From NCBI GenBank assembly GCA_029974035.1, contig JARKQG010000135.1, positions 13,208 through 77,207 on the forward strand: DNA of 64,000 nt, written 5' to 3'. The notes beneath the pieces were generated by a model that saw only the letters and a program-made list of their open reading frames with translations, ran no database searches and was not told where the DNA came from. The DNA comes from Eubacteriales bacterium. GTDB taxonomy: Bacteria; Bacillota_A; Clostridia; Christensenellales; Aristaeellaceae. Position 1 is the first letter of the stretch, and each line of letters opens with the position of its first letter. Of this stretch, positions 16,189-25,257 are shown piece by piece. Both the position numbers and the translations under genes were made by a program.

Positions 16189-17748
16189 TTATACGTATTG
16201 GGCGGCAAGCCGCATGATCGTTTCCTGCTCGCCGGGTATGTCGCCGAAGTCCCTGCCGCGCTCGACAATGCCGCTCAGGTGGCCATTGGACATGACCAGG
16301 ATACGGTCGCAGATGCCGAGCAGCTCGGGCATTTCGCTGGATACCATGATGATGCCCTTGCCTTCCGCCGCGAGGTTCAGAATCAGCTGGTAGATTTCAA
16401 ACTTGGCGCCCACGTCGATGCCGCGTGTGGGCTCGTCCAGTAGCAGCACGTCCGGCTTGGTCAGAAGCCAACGGCCGATGATGACCTTTTGCTGGTTGCC
16501 GCCCGAAAGGCTCTTGATGTGGGTACGCTTTGAAGGGGTCTTGACGTGGATGGACTGGATGACCCAGTCGGTATCCTCGCCCATGCGGCGGTTCGAAAGC
16601 AGAAATTTGCCGTACCGGGTGACGTTGGCGATGATCGAGTTGAAGGTGATCGTCATCTCCGGAAAAATGCCGGTGGCGCGCCGCTCCTCGGTCAGAAGCG
16701 CAAAGCCGTTTCGGGAGGCTTCGACGGGCTTGCGGTTCGCAACGCGCTTGCCCCGGAGGAGGATTTCCCCCCGATCCTTGGTATAGTAGCCAAAGATGGC
16801 GTTGACCAGTTCCGTGCGGCGCGAACCCACCAGGCCCGACACGCCCAGCACCTCGCCCGCGCGCAGCGTAAAGCTGACGTCGTGAAACGTGGGCTCGTAC
16901 TTGCCGGAAAGGTTCTTGACCTCCATCAGCACCTTGCCTGGCTGGTTGGTCTTGGGCGGAAAGCGGTGGGACATGTCGCGGTTGACCATCAGGCGGATGA
17001 TTTCGTCGGTATCCAGCTCCCGCGCCGGGCGGGTGGCGACCCACTGGCCGTCCCGCATGATGGTGACGTCGTCCGCGATGCGCAGAATTTCGTCCATCTT
17101 GTGGGAGATATAGATGATGCCGACGCCCTTTTCCGTCAGCCGCTTCATGATGCGGAACAGGTGCTCCACCTCGTTTTCCGTCAGGGAGGAGGTGGGCTCG
17201 TCCAGCACCAGGATCTTCGCGTTGTAGGAGACGGCCTTGGCGATCTCCACCATCTGGCGGCGGGAAACGGACAGCGCGCCGATCCGCGTGCGCGGATCGA
17301 CGTCGATCTGCAAATCCTGGAAAATCGCACGGGTTTCCTCATACATCCTGCGGGTGTTGACAAAACCCCACTTGATGGGCAGGCGCCCCAGCCAGACGTT
17401 TTCCATGACGTTGCGGCGAAGCACCTGGTTGAGCTCCTGATGCACCATCGCCACGCCGTGACTCAGCGCGTCGTGGGGACCGGCGAAGTTGACCTCCTGG
17501 CCATCCATCCGGATGGAACCGGCGTCCTTTTTGTAGATGCCAAAGAGACACTTCATCAGCGTGGACTTGCCCGCGCCGTTTTCGCCCATCAGCGCGTGCA
17601 CCGAACCCGCCCGCAACGTCAGCTGGGCGTGGTCAAGCGCCTTGACGCCCGGAAACTGTTTTTCTATGCCCGTCATTTCCAGAAGAGGAGCCTGATCCCG
17701 GGGAGGGGCCTGATCCCCGAGGGGCGCCTGGTTGCGATCCATACTCAT
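16189..17748 (-). CDS. mglA: Galactose/methylgalactoside-type ABC transporter ATP-binding protein
   Basis: 519 residues from ATG 17748; GTG codons at 17751 and 17754 are alternatives. Two fused ATPase domains as usual for monosaccharide importers: Walker [14 protein letters not shown] and signature VSRRQM in the first half, [14 protein letters not shown] and [13 protein letters not shown] in the second. The N-terminus carries an unusual extension of about 20 residues with three near-repeats of (N/D)QAP before [13 protein letters not shown], where the family normally begins. It lies between mglB and mglC in one operon. Confidence 0.93.
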   Translation of the reverse strand: MSMDRNQAPLGDQAPPRDQAPLLEMTGIEKQFPGVKALDHAQLTLRAGSVHALMGENGAGKSTLMKCLFGIYKKDAGSIRMDGQEVNFAGPHDALSHGVAMVHQELNQVLRRNVMENVWLGRLPIKWGFVNTRRMYEETRAIFQDLQIDVDPRTRIGALSVSRRQMVEIAKAVSYNAKILVLDEPTSSLTENEVEHLFRIMKRLTEKGVGIIYISHKMDEILRIADDVTIMRDGQWVATRPARELDTDEIIRLMVNRDMSHRFPPKTNQPGKVLMEVKNLSGKYEPTFHDVSFTLRAGEVLGVSGLVGSRRTELVNAIFGYYTKDRGEILLRGKRVANRKPVEASRNGFALLTEERRATGIFPEMTITFNSIIANVTRYGKFLLSNRRMGEDTDWVIQSIHVKTPSKRTHIKSLSGGNQQKVIIGRWLLTKPDVLLLDEPTRGIDVGAKFEIYQLILNLAAEGKGIIMVSSEMPELLGICDRILVMSNGHLSGIVERGRDFGDIPGEQETIMRLAAQYV

Positions 17749-17835
17749 CACCACACCTATATCTACGAATACGGGGAAGAGGCGCGAGGGCGCCTCTTCC
17801 CGCGAGGTTCAGATGCGAGCCAACCCGCGTAAATG

Positions 17836-18870
17836 TTACTCCGTGACCTTGGCGTAGGGGATACGGACCGAGTAGCCGTCGTCCGCCAGCTTGTAGTCGG
17901 TGCCGTCGAGCCATTCCTTGCCCAGCGCGCCGTTGATGGCGACGCGGATGTTGGCCTTGCCCATGGCGTCGCCGTCCTGCTTGACGGTGGCGGTCATGCC
18001 GCCGTTTTTGATGGATTCGAGGGCGGAGTCAACCGCGTCAACGCCGATGACCACGATCTTGGGATCGCCGTCGATGCCGGTGTTGTAGCCGACCTGGTTC
18101 AGCGCCGCCACGGCGCCCAGCGCCATCATGTCGTTGTTGGCAAAGATGACCTCGATCTTGTCGCCGAAGCTGGCCCAGGTGGCGGTCATGGCGTCCGTGG
18201 CCTTCGCCTGATCCCAGTTGCACACGAGGGTTTCGCCCAACTGCTCGAGCTTCAGGCCCTTGGCAATGGCGGTTTCCACCGAGTACTGGGTGCGGGCGAT
18301 GGCTTCCGGGTTGTTGGGCTCGCCCATGAACATGATGTACTGGAGCGTGCCGTCGCCGTTTTTGTCAATGGAGGGATCGGCCGCGTACAAGTCGGCCAGG
18401 ATCTCGCCCTGCATGTCGCCGGCTTCACGCGGCGTGGTGCCGATAAAGATGGAGCCGGAGTCCACGACAACCTGCTGCACGGTTTCGGCCGAGGGCTCCT
18501 TGTTGTAGAACAGGAAGGGCACATCGTTGGCCTTCGCGATCTCCACAAGGCTCATGCCGGAGGCGACTTCCGCCAGGTTGATGATGACGAAGTCCGGCTT
18601 GTTGGCGAACATGACGGTGGCTTCCTCAATCTGCTTGGCCATGTCGTCGTTGGCGTCCTGCAGGTCAAGATTGATCTTGATGCCCATCTCGGCGCCGAGT
18701 TCCTCGGCGTACTTCATCATGGCGGCGCGCACGGTGGAGCCGTAGGTGTCGTCAAACTTCCACACGAGGACGCCGATGTTGAGCTCGGTCTTCGCCGGCG
18801 CTTCCGCAAAGGCGGCGGTGGCGCTCATCACCATGAGCAGGACCAGCAGAAGGGATGCGATTTTCTTCAT
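17836..18870 (-). CDS. mglB: Galactose/glucose-type ABC transporter substrate-binding protein
   Basis: 344 residues from ATG 18870, with AAGGAGG nine bases upstream. The signal peptide MKKIASLLLVLLMVMSATAAFA has no lipobox cysteine, so the protein would be cleaved by signal peptidase I. It belongs to periplasmic-binding family 4. DKNGDG at mid-protein is the calcium loop known from galactose-binding proteins, and FANNDMMALGAVAAL is typical. With MglA and MglC it would import galactose, glucose or methylgalactosides; galM just upstream supports galactose or glucose. Confidence 0.93.
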   Translation of the reverse strand: MKKIASLLLVLLMVMSATAAFAEAPAKTELNIGVLVWKFDDTYGSTVRAAMMKYAEELGAEMGIKINLDLQDANDDMAKQIEEATVMFANKPDFVIINLAEVASGMSLVEIAKANDVPFLFYNKEPSAETVQQVVVDSGSIFIGTTPREAGDMQGEILADLYAADPSIDKNGDGTLQYIMFMGEPNNPEAIARTQYSVETAIAKGLKLEQLGETLVCNWDQAKATDAMTATWASFGDKIEVIFANNDMMALGAVAALNQVGYNTGIDGDPKIVVIGVDAVDSALESIKNGGMTATVKQDGDAMGKANIRVAINGALGKEWLDGTDYKLADDGYSVRIPYAKVTE

Positions 18871-18949
18871 GAACCAATTCCTCCTTGAAGATATGCTGCG
18901 CCCACCTGAGGGGGCGCGCATTCCGGGTTCGCATTACGCGTTCGTTAAC

Positions 18950-18979
18950 ATTATAGAATACTTGCGGAATCGTTGTCAA
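18950..18979 (-). promoter_or_regulatory. Strong promoter of the mgl operon
   Basis: Perfect TTGACA (18974-18979) and perfect TATAAT (18950-18955) on the minus strand with an 18-base spacer. The early transcript contains TTAACGAACGCGTAA (18934-18948 region), an imperfect palindrome that could be a LacI-type operator, but no sugar regulator gene is present here. Confidence 0.8.
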
Positions 18980-19013
18980 GCGGATCTGTACAGGATATAG
19001 TTTCATTTATTCA

Positions 19014-20078
19014 TCAAACTGTGGTAAAAAAATACGAAGTTGTGGAATCCAGCCGCTCTCCGGCCTTCAGCACCGGGCTGGGAAAGCCCGGGTGGTTGAG
19101 CGCGTCCGGCGGGAACTGCGTTTCAAGGCAGAGCCCGTCGTGCCGGCCGTACTTGCGGCCGCACTTGCCCGGCCAGCGGGTTTCGAGCATGTTGCCGGTA
19201 TAGAGCTGCACGCCGGGCATGTCGGTGAAGGTATCCATTTGAATGCCCGTGGCGGGGGCGTAAAGCGCGATGCCCTTGCGGTAGCCGTCGCCGCTGAGCA
19301 TGAAGTTGTGGTCGTATCCGCCGCCAAAGCGCATTTGCTCGTCGTCTTCGGCGTGGCGGAGGCCGTCGCCCAGGCGGGTGGGTTTGCGAAGGTCAAAGGG
19401 CGTAGCGTCCACCGGGCGAAGCTCGCCCGTGGGGATCAGGTCGGAATCCGTCACGGTGAACCGGTCCGCAAAGATCTGGATCACGTGGTCTTCGATGGTG
19501 CCGCTGCCCTCGCCGGCCAGGTTGAAGTAGGCGTGGTTGGTCAGGTTGACCGGCGTGTCCCGGTCGGAAACCGCCTGGTAGCGGATGGACAGGGCGTTGT
19601 CGTTGGAAAAGGTATAGGTGACTGTCACGACCAGGCGGCCGGGATAGTTTTCCTCGCCGTCGGGGCTGACGATCGAGAGCTTCAGGGCACTGGACGCTTC
19701 GTCCGCCTCCGCCAGCCACAGCTTTTTGTCAAAGCCGCTCATGCCGCCGTGCAGGTGATGTCCGTTGGAATTGGCGGCCACCCGGTACCGGACGCCGTTC
19801 AGCGTAAAAAGCCCCCGCCCAATCCGGTTGCCGACGCGCCCGATCAGCGCGCCCATGTAGCCCGGGTTGACCGGCGCGTAGCCGGAGATATCGGAAAAGC
19901 CCAGCAGCACGTCGGTGAGGACGCCGCCGCGGTCGGGCACCCGCAGGGACACCAAAATGCCGCCGTAGGTGGCAATGGAGACCGAAGCGCCGGTCGAATT
20001 TCTGATCGTATACAGGTCCACCGGGCGGCCGTCAGCCAGGCGGCCAAAGGAACTCTTGGAGATGCTCACGACATGCAC
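19014..20078 (-). CDS. galM: Aldose 1-epimerase (mutarotase)
   Basis: 354 residues. It interconverts alpha and beta anomers of galactose or glucose in the cytoplasm. Family marks are GFDKKLW after NSNGHHLHGG, NLTNHAYFNL with the catalytic-region histidine, GGYDHNFML and LYTGNMLETRWPG, and a late C-terminal glutamate in GLCLETQFPPDALNHPGFP. It has its own promoter at 20117-20146 and lies just upstream of the mgl promoter on the same strand, so it is a functional neighbour of the sugar transporter. Confidence 0.95.
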   Translation of the reverse strand: MHVVSISKSSFGRLADGRPVDLYTIRNSTGASVSIATYGGILVSLRVPDRGGVLTDVLLGFSDISGYAPVNPGYMGALIGRVGNRIGRGLFTLNGVRYRVAANSNGHHLHGGMSGFDKKLWLAEADEASSALKLSIVSPDGEENYPGRLVVTVTYTFSNDNALSIRYQAVSDRDTPVNLTNHAYFNLAGEGSGTIEDHVIQIFADRFTVTDSDLIPTGELRPVDATPFDLRKPTRLGDGLRHAEDDEQMRFGGGYDHNFMLSGDGYRKGIALYAPATGIQMDTFTDMPGVQLYTGNMLETRWPGKCGRKYGRHDGLCLETQFPPDALNHPGFPSPVLKAGERLDSTTSYFFTTV

Positions 20079-20116
20079 CCTTCCTGTTGATATTGTGCAA
20101 TGAAATTAACGATCAT

Positions 20117-20146
20117 ACTATACACCAACCGCGCCTTGTTTTACAA
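20117..20146 (-). promoter_or_regulatory. Promoter of galM
   Basis: TTGTAA (20141-20146) and TATAGT (20117-20122) on the minus strand with an 18-base spacer. It is back-to-back with the ylxM-ffh promoter on the other strand. Confidence 0.6.
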
Positions 20147-20208
20147 GAATTCTAAGGCCGAATTTTACCGCGTTTGTTTGAGTATTTACCGCCGTCAAGA
20201 ATATTTAC

Positions 20209-20238
20209 TTGACAAGAGGCCCTGCCGGCGGGTAAAAT
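20209..20238 (+). promoter_or_regulatory. Promoter of the ylxM-ffh-ribosome maturation operon
   Basis: Perfect TTGACA (20209-20214) and TAAAAT (20233-20238), 18-base spacer. Because the -10 box covers 20233-20238, any ylxM start before about 20245 is excluded, which supports the TTG start at 20270. Confidence 0.75.
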
Positions 20239-20269
20239 GATCCTTGCGCATGCGAAGCGGGGTGGTTTT

Positions 20270-20620
20270 TTGGAAAAGCGGGTGGAGCTCAACTGGCTGA
20301 TGGATTTTTACGCCCCGCTCCTGACCAAAAACCGCGCAAGGCTTCTGCGGCTCTACTGCGAGGAGGACCTTACCCCCTCGGAAATGGCCGAGGAAGCGGG
20401 CATTACGCGGCAGGGGGTGCACGACGCGCTGACCAGGGCGCAGGCGCAACTGGAGGAATACGAGCGGAAACTCGGCCTGGTGGCGCGCTACCGGCGTCTG
20501 GAGGACGCGGTGAACGCCTGCCGGCAGGCGCTGGCGGACGTGACGCCCACGGCCGGCACGCAGGGCGCGCTGGACGAGGCGAAGCGGGCGCTGGACGCCA
20601 TCGAGCGCATCGAAGGATAG
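20270..20620 (+). CDS. ylxM: YlxM/SRP-associated helix-turn-helix protein (UPF0122)
   Basis: 116 residues from a TTG at 20270, preceded by GGGGTGG; the sequence then reads MEKRVELNWLMDFYAPLL, the normal family N-terminus. The helix-turn-helix region is LTPSEMAEEAGITRQGVHDAL. In Bacillota this gene precedes ffh and the protein is thought to modulate the signal recognition particle. It shares a promoter with ffh, 23 bases downstream. Confidence 0.92.
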   Translation: MEKRVELNWLMDFYAPLLTKNRARLLRLYCEEDLTPSEMAEEAGITRQGVHDALTRAQAQLEEYERKLGLVARYRRLEDAVNACRQALADVTPTAGTQGALDEAKRALDAIERIEG

Positions 20621-20643
20621 CATGACAGCAAGAGGTGAGGCGC

Positions 20644-21981
20644 ATGGCCTTTGAGGGGCTGACCGATAAACTGCAGGCCGCGTTCAAGAAACTGAGCGGC
20701 AAGGGCAAGCTGAACGAGGCGGACGTCCGCGAGGCGATGCGCGAAGTGCGCATGGCGCTTTTGGAAGCCGACGTCAACTTCGTGGTGGTCAAGGACTTTG
20801 TCCGGCGCGTGACCGAGCGCGCGGTGGGGCAGGAGATTCTGGGCAGCCTCACCCCGGCGCAGATGGTCATCAAAATTGTCAACGAAGAGCTGACCGGCCT
20901 CATGGGCGGCACGGGCGCCAAGCTGACCCACGCCTCCAATCCGCCCACGGTGTACATGCTGTGCGGCCTTCAGGGCGCGGGCAAGACCACCATGGCGGGC
21001 AAGCTCGCCGGCATGCTTTTGAAGCAGGGCAAAAAGCCGCTCCTCGCCGCCTGCGACGTGTACCGCCCCGCCGCCATCCGGCAGTTGCAGGTGGTGGGCC
21101 AGAACGCGGGCGTCGAGGTGTTTGAAAAGGGCCAGGGCGACCCGGTCAGGATCGCGAAGGAGGCCGTGGAGCACGCCCGGTATTACGGGAAGGACCCGGT
21201 CATCATCGATACCGCCGGCCGCCTGCACATCGACGAAAAGCTGATGCAGGAACTGCGCGACGTGCGCGCCGCCGTCCGTCCCCAGGAAATCCTCCTGGTG
21301 GTGGACGCCATGACCGGCCAGGACGCGGTCAACGTGGCCGAGACCTTCAATAAAGAGCTGGGCGTGGACGGCGTCATCCTGACCAAGCTGGACGGCGACA
21401 CCCGCGGCGGCGCAGCGATCTCCGTCAAGGCCGTCACCGGCAAGCCCATCAAGTTCAGCGGCACCGGCGAAAAGCTCGGCGACATCGAGCCCTTCCATCC
21501 GGACCGCATGGCCTCCCGGATCCTGGGCATGGGCGACGTGCTGAGCCTGATCGAAAAGGCGCAGGACTCCTTTGACGAGAAGAGCGCGATGGACCTGGGC
21601 CGCAAGATCAAGACCCAGTCCTTCACGCTGGAGGACTATCTGGACCAGCTGGGCCAGATGAAGAAGATGGGCTCCATCACCGACATCCTCAAGATGATCC
21701 CCGGCATGGGCGCAAAGCTCAACGGCGTCGCCATCGACGAGGACCAGGTGCAGAAGGAGCAGGCCCGCACCACCGCCATCATCTCCTCCATGACCCGGAT
21801 GGAGCGGCGCAACCCCGATATCCTGAACGCCTCCCGCAAGCGGCGCATTGCCGCCGGCGCGGGCACCACCGTGCAGGAGGTCAACCTGCTGATCAAACGG
21901 TTTGAGCAGTCCCGCCAGTTGATGAAGCAGATGATGGGCGGCAAATTCGGCCGCGGCCGGATGCCCTTCGGACTGAAATAG
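20644..21981 (+). CDS. ffh: Signal recognition particle protein Ffh
   Basis: 445 residues from ATG 20644, after AGAGGTGAGG. It is the GTPase that binds signal sequences and SRP RNA and docks ribosomes at the membrane. N domain to about residue 85; G domain with P-loop GLQGAGKTTMAGKL, DTAGRLHID and TKLDGDTRGGAA; methionine-rich M domain from about residue 325, ending in MKQMMGGKFGRGRMPFGLK. Length and motifs are complete. Confidence 0.97.
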   Translation: MAFEGLTDKLQAAFKKLSGKGKLNEADVREAMREVRMALLEADVNFVVVKDFVRRVTERAVGQEILGSLTPAQMVIKIVNEELTGLMGGTGAKLTHASNPPTVYMLCGLQGAGKTTMAGKLAGMLLKQGKKPLLAACDVYRPAAIRQLQVVGQNAGVEVFEKGQGDPVRIAKEAVEHARYYGKDPVIIDTAGRLHIDEKLMQELRDVRAAVRPQEILLVVDAMTGQDAVNVAETFNKELGVDGVILTKLDGDTRGGAAISVKAVTGKPIKFSGTGEKLGDIEPFHPDRMASRILGMGDVLSLIEKAQDSFDEKSAMDLGRKIKTQSFTLEDYLDQLGQMKKMGSITDILKMIPGMGAKLNGVAIDEDQVQKEQARTTAIISSMTRMERRNPDILNASRKRRIAAGAGTTVQEVNLLIKRFEQSRQLMKQMMGGKFGRGRMPFGLK

Positions 21982-22033
21982 CCCGCATTCTTGCGATAAG
22001 CTATATTAAATGGAAGAACAGGAGAGGAAAACC

Positions 22034-22273
22034 ATGGTCAAGATTCGCCTCAAGAGGATGGGCATGAAGAAACAGCCCTTTTACCGCATCGTCGTCACCG
22101 ACAGCCGCAACGCCCGCGACGGCCGCTTTATCGAGGAGATCGGCTACTACAACCCGCTGACCGACCCCGTGGAGATCCGCATCGACCAGGAGCGCGCCAA
22201 GTACTGGCTCGGCAACGGCGCACAGCCCACCGACACCACCCGCGGCCTGCTCAAGAAGGGCGGCGTGCTGTAA
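22034..22273 (+). CDS. rpsP: 30S ribosomal protein S16
   Basis: 79 residues from ATG 22034 after [32 protein letters not shown] is the standard S16 start, followed by [19 protein letters not shown]. Essential for early assembly of the small subunit body. First of a run of ribosome-related genes after ffh. Confidence 0.97.
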   Translation: MVKIRLKRMGMKKQPFYRIVVTDSRNARDGRFIEEIGYYNPLTDPVEIRIDQERAKYWLGNGAQPTDTTRGLLKKGGVL

Positions 22274-22294
22274 GGCGCGCCGAAGGGTGACAAT

Positions 22295-22522
22295 ATGCAG
22301 GAACTGGTCAAATATGTCGCCATGGCGCTGGTGGAACACCCGGATCAGGTGAACGTGGCCCGCACCGAGACGGACGACGCCGTCGTCATCGAGCTGCGCG
22401 TCGCGCCCGACGACATGGGCAAGGTCATCGGCAAGCAGGGGCGGATCGCCAAGTCCATCCGCACGCTGGTCAAGGCCGCCACCATCAAGGACGAAAAGCC
22501 GACTTTTGTCGAGATTGTGTAA
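22295..22522 (+). CDS. khpA: KH-domain RNA-binding protein KhpA
   Basis: 75 residues, a single KH domain with the GxxG loop in GKVIGKQGRIAKSIRTLVKAA. KhpA, with KhpB, binds many RNAs and affects cell division and envelope synthesis in Gram-positive bacteria. Its stop overlaps the rimM ATG by one base (TAATG). Confidence 0.95.
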   Translation: MQELVKYVAMALVEHPDQVNVARTETDDAVVIELRVAPDDMGKVIGKQGRIAKSIRTLVKAATIKDEKPTFVEIV

Positions 22523-23049
22523 TGCTGGACGAATACCTGGTCATTGGCGAAATTCTGAAGCCCCAGGGGGTGAAGGGCGAGGTCAAGGTGCGCCCGATCA
22601 CCTCTGATCCCGCGCGCTTTGACGGCCTCACCCGCGTGTTCTTTCGGGACGAGTCGGGCGCTTACGCGCCGCAAAAGATCCGGGTCAGCCGCGTCGATTC
22701 CGACGCGGTCTACCTGACGGTCCGCGGCTGTGCGGACCGGACCGCCGCGGAAGGGCTCCGCGGCCGCCTGATCTACGTGGACCGGGCATCGGCCGCCAAG
22801 CTGCCGGAGGGCGCCGAATTCATCTGCGACCTGATCGGCTGCGTGGCGACGGACGACTCCGGCCGCCTGATCGGCACGCTGACCGACGTTTTGCAGCCCG
22901 GCGCCGGAGACGTATACGTGTTCCGGGGGCCGATGGGCGAGGTGCTGGTGCCCGCGCTCAAAAGCGTCTTTCTGGAGGTGGACGTGCGCGCCAAGAAGAT
23001 GCTGCTGTCCGCCGCGCGGCTTGGCGAAGTGGCGGTGTTTGACGAATGA
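22522..23049 (+). CDS. rimM: Ribosome maturation factor RimM
   Basis: 175 residues. The N-terminal RimM domain starts LVIGEILKPQGVKGEVKVRPIT, and the C-terminal PRC-barrel includes LIGCVATDDSGRLIGTLTDVLQPGAGDVY and LVPALKSVFLEVDV. It binds S19 and helps 30S head assembly. The four-base overlap with trmD is the classic arrangement. Confidence 0.96.
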   Translation: MLDEYLVIGEILKPQGVKGEVKVRPITSDPARFDGLTRVFFRDESGAYAPQKIRVSRVDSDAVYLTVRGCADRTAAEGLRGRLIYVDRASAAKLPEGAEFICDLIGCVATDDSGRLIGTLTDVLQPGAGDVYVFRGPMGEVLVPALKSVFLEVDVRAKKMLLSAARLGEVAVFDE

Positions 23050-23783
23050 CCTTCAAGGTGCTGACCATCTTTCCGGAGATGCTGCGCCCCGTTCTGGAAA
23101 GCAGCATCCTCGGACGGGCCGCCGCCCAGGGGCTGATCCGGGTCGAGCTGATCGACATCCGCGCCTATTCCGACCGGAAGCACAGGAATACCGACGACGA
23201 CCCCTTCGGCGGCGGCGCGGGCATGGTGATGCTGGCGCAGCCCATCGTGGACGCCATCGAGGCCAACCCGGTGAAGGGCCGGCGCATCTACCTGTCGCCC
23301 CGCGGGCGCACGCTGACCCAGTCCGTCGTGGAGGAATTGGCCGCGGAGGAGGAGCTTTTGCTGCTCTGCGGCCACTACGAGGGCGTGGACCAGCGGGCGC
23401 TGGATCTGGCCGTTGACGAGGAACTGTCCATCGGCGACTATGTGCTCACCGGCGGTGAGCTGGGTGCGCTGGTGGTGATCGACGCGGTATCGCGGCTGAT
23501 CCCCGGCGTATTGGGGCGGGAGGATTCCTCGGTGGACGAGAGCTTTTCCTCCGGCCTACTGGAGTACCCCCAGTACACCCGTCCCCGGGAATACCGGGGC
23601 CTTGCGGTGCCGGAGGTGCTGCTGGGCGGCAACCACGCTGAGATTGACCGCTGGCGCCGGGAGGAAGCCCTTCGGCTGACCGCTGCGCGGCGGCCGGAAT
23701 TGCTCGAAAAGGTTTCGCTGGATGCGCGCGACCGCGCGTTTCTGAGCGGATTGACCCGCCGCGGCGCGCAGGCGGAAACCTGA
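23046..23783 (+). CDS. trmD: tRNA (guanine-N1-)-methyltransferase
   Basis: 245 residues. It methylates G37 next to the anticodon using S-adenosylmethionine through a trefoil-knot fold. Diagnostic motifs are FPEMLRPVLESSILGRA, DDDPFGGGAGMVM, LCGHYEGVDQR and SIGDYVLTGGELGALVVIDA. It overlaps rimM by four bases. Confidence 0.97.
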   Translation: MTFKVLTIFPEMLRPVLESSILGRAAAQGLIRVELIDIRAYSDRKHRNTDDDPFGGGAGMVMLAQPIVDAIEANPVKGRRIYLSPRGRTLTQSVVEELAAEEELLLLCGHYEGVDQRALDLAVDEELSIGDYVLTGGELGALVVIDAVSRLIPGVLGREDSSVDESFSSGLLEYPQYTRPREYRGLAVPEVLLGGNHAEIDRWRREEALRLTAARRPELLEKVSLDARDRAFLSGLTRRGAQAET

Positions 23784-23801
23784 ATTTTACATTATGCCCG
23801 C

Positions 23802-23831
23802 TTGCGCGGGGGGCAGCCTCTGCGATATAAT
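23802..23831 (+). promoter_or_regulatory. Promoter of rplS
   Basis: TTGCGC (23802-23807) and perfect TATAAT (23826-23831), 18-base spacer. The leader of about 70 bases before rplS contains short inverted repeats such as CGGAC/GTCCG; an L19 autoregulatory leader is possible but I could not match it. Confidence 0.65.
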
Positions 23832-23911
23832 AAAGTTTGTGAGTTCGGACGGTCCGCTGCCGGAGCATGACGCCGCGCATGAACGTCCTTGAAGGAAGGA
23901 GGATCCCATTC

Positions 23912-24256
23912 ATGAATGAAATCATCCGTTCCATCGAGAGCGCCCAGCTGCGTTCCGATATTCCCGCGTTCTCCATCGGCGACACCGTGCGCGTGCAGGT
24001 GAAAGTTGTCGAGGGTTCGCGCGAGCGCCTCCAGGCGTTCGAGGGCGTCGTCATCGCCCGCCGCAACGGCTCTGTGCGCGAAACGTTCACCGTCCGCCGC
24101 TCGTCCTACGGCGTCGGCGTGGAGCGTACGTTCCCGCTGCACTCGCCCCGCGTCGATTCGATCCAGGTCATTCGCCGCGGCAAGGTGCGCCGCGCCAAGC
24201 TCTACTACCTGCGCAACCTGAGCGGCAAGGCCGCCAAGGTGAAGGAAGCCAAGTAA
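23912..24256 (+). CDS. rplS: 50S ribosomal protein L19
   Basis: 114 residues from ATG 23912, preceded by [25 protein letters not shown] and [23 protein letters not shown] are standard L19; [14 protein letters not shown] and [14 protein letters not shown] follow. It sits at the interface of the two ribosomal subunits. It has its own promoter and a strong terminator. Confidence 0.97.
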   Translation: MNEIIRSIESAQLRSDIPAFSIGDTVRVQVKVVEGSRERLQAFEGVVIARRNGSVRETFTVRRSSYGVGVERTFPLHSPRVDSIQVIRRGKVRRAKLYYLRNLSGKAAKVKEAK

Positions 24257-24261
24257 TTCCG

Positions 24262-24298
24262 AAAAAGCCGCGCGATGTGCGGCTTTTTTCTTTTTTTC
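24262..24298 (+). terminator. Rho-independent terminator after rplS
   Basis: AAAAAGCCGC, a 7-base loop and GCGGCTTTTTT form the hairpin, followed by a further T-run up to 24298. Textbook intrinsic terminator separating rplS from rbgA. Confidence 0.92.
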
Positions 24299-24309
24299 AT
24301 GGAGGACCT

Positions 24310-25257
24310 ATGCCCGAGATCAACTGGTACCCGGGGCACATGGCCAAGGCCAAGCGGCTTCTGGGCGTTCAACTCAAGCAGGTGGACGCCGTCGTCGAGC
24401 TGTGCGACGCCCGCGCGCCCCTCGCCACCCGCAACCCCGATCTGGCGCAGATGAGCCGCGGCAAGGCCCGCATTCTGGTGCTGAACAAGGCGGATCTGGC
24501 GGACGAGCGGGAGACGAAGCGCTGGCTCGCCTACTTCCGGCGGCGCGGGGAGACCCCCGTGGCCCTCAACGCAGCGGGCGGCGGTACGCGGGAAATTCTG
24601 AAGCGGATCGAGCAGGCCGTCAAGCCCTCGGTGGACAGAATGCGCGCCCGCGGCGTGGCCAAGACCGTCCGCCTGATGGTGGTGGGCATCCCCAACGTGG
24701 GCAAGTCCACCTTCATCAACCGGCTGCGGGGTTCCGCCGTGGCGAAGACCGCCGACCGGCCCGGCGTCACCCGCGCCAACACGTGGGTGAAGGTGGGGCC
24801 CTACCTGGAGCTTTTGGATACCCCCGGCATGCTCTGGCCCAGGCTCTCCGATCAGCGCGGCGCGCGGGTTCTGGCCTATCTGGGCTCGATTTCCGATCAA
24901 ATCATGGATGCGGAAAAGCTGGCCGCGAACCTGCTGGCGCTGCTTGCTTCGGTCGATCCCGCCGCCGCCGCGGCGCGCTTTCGGTTGCCGGAGGGCGCCC
25001 CGGAGATGGGCCCGGAGCAGCTTTTGGACGCCGCCTGCCTGGGTCGGGGCTGGCTGCTCTCCGGCGGGCGGCCGGATCTGGCCCGCGGCGCGGCGCTGGT
25101 GCTGGATGAATTTCGCGCCGGCAAGGTGGGGCGGCTGACGCTGGAACGCGCGCCCGAGCAGGAAAAGCCCGCCCAAGCCAAGGAAAACCAAGGAGCGGAG
25201 GACGGCCATGGCCAGGGAAACACCGGCGGAGAAGCTCCGCCGCATGACGCAGATTGA
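24310..25257 (+). CDS. rbgA: Ribosome biogenesis GTPase RbgA (YlqF)
   Basis: 315 residues from ATG 24310, with GGAGG five bases upstream; the N-terminus MPEINWYPGHMAKAKRLL is typical. It is a circularly permuted GTPase for late 50S assembly: the NKADL motif comes first, then the P-loop GIPNVGKSTFINRL and DTPGMLWP. The last 35 or so residues are rich in Glu, Gln, Gly and Ala, diverge from the family, and overlap the rnhB start by 50 bases in another frame, so this tail may be dispensable. Confidence 0.95.
   Translation: MPEINWYPGHMAKAKRLLGVQLKQVDAVVELCDARAPLATRNPDLAQMSRGKARILVLNKADLADERETKRWLAYFRRRGETPVALNAAGGGTREILKRIEQAVKPSVDRMRARGVAKTVRLMVVGIPNVGKSTFINRLRGSAVAKTADRPGVTRANTWVKVGPYLELLDTPGMLWPRLSDQRGARVLAYLGSISDQIMDAEKLAANLLALLASVDPAAAAARFRLPEGAPEMGPEQLLDAACLGRGWLLSGGRPDLARGAALVLDEFRAGKVGRLTLERAPEQEKPAQAKENQGAEDGHGQGNTGGEAPPHDAD

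Noticed and set aside
23832..23911. L19 autoregulatory leader RNA
   Set aside because: The leader has short inverted repeats, but I could not match the conserved core of the known leader, so only the promoter is listed.
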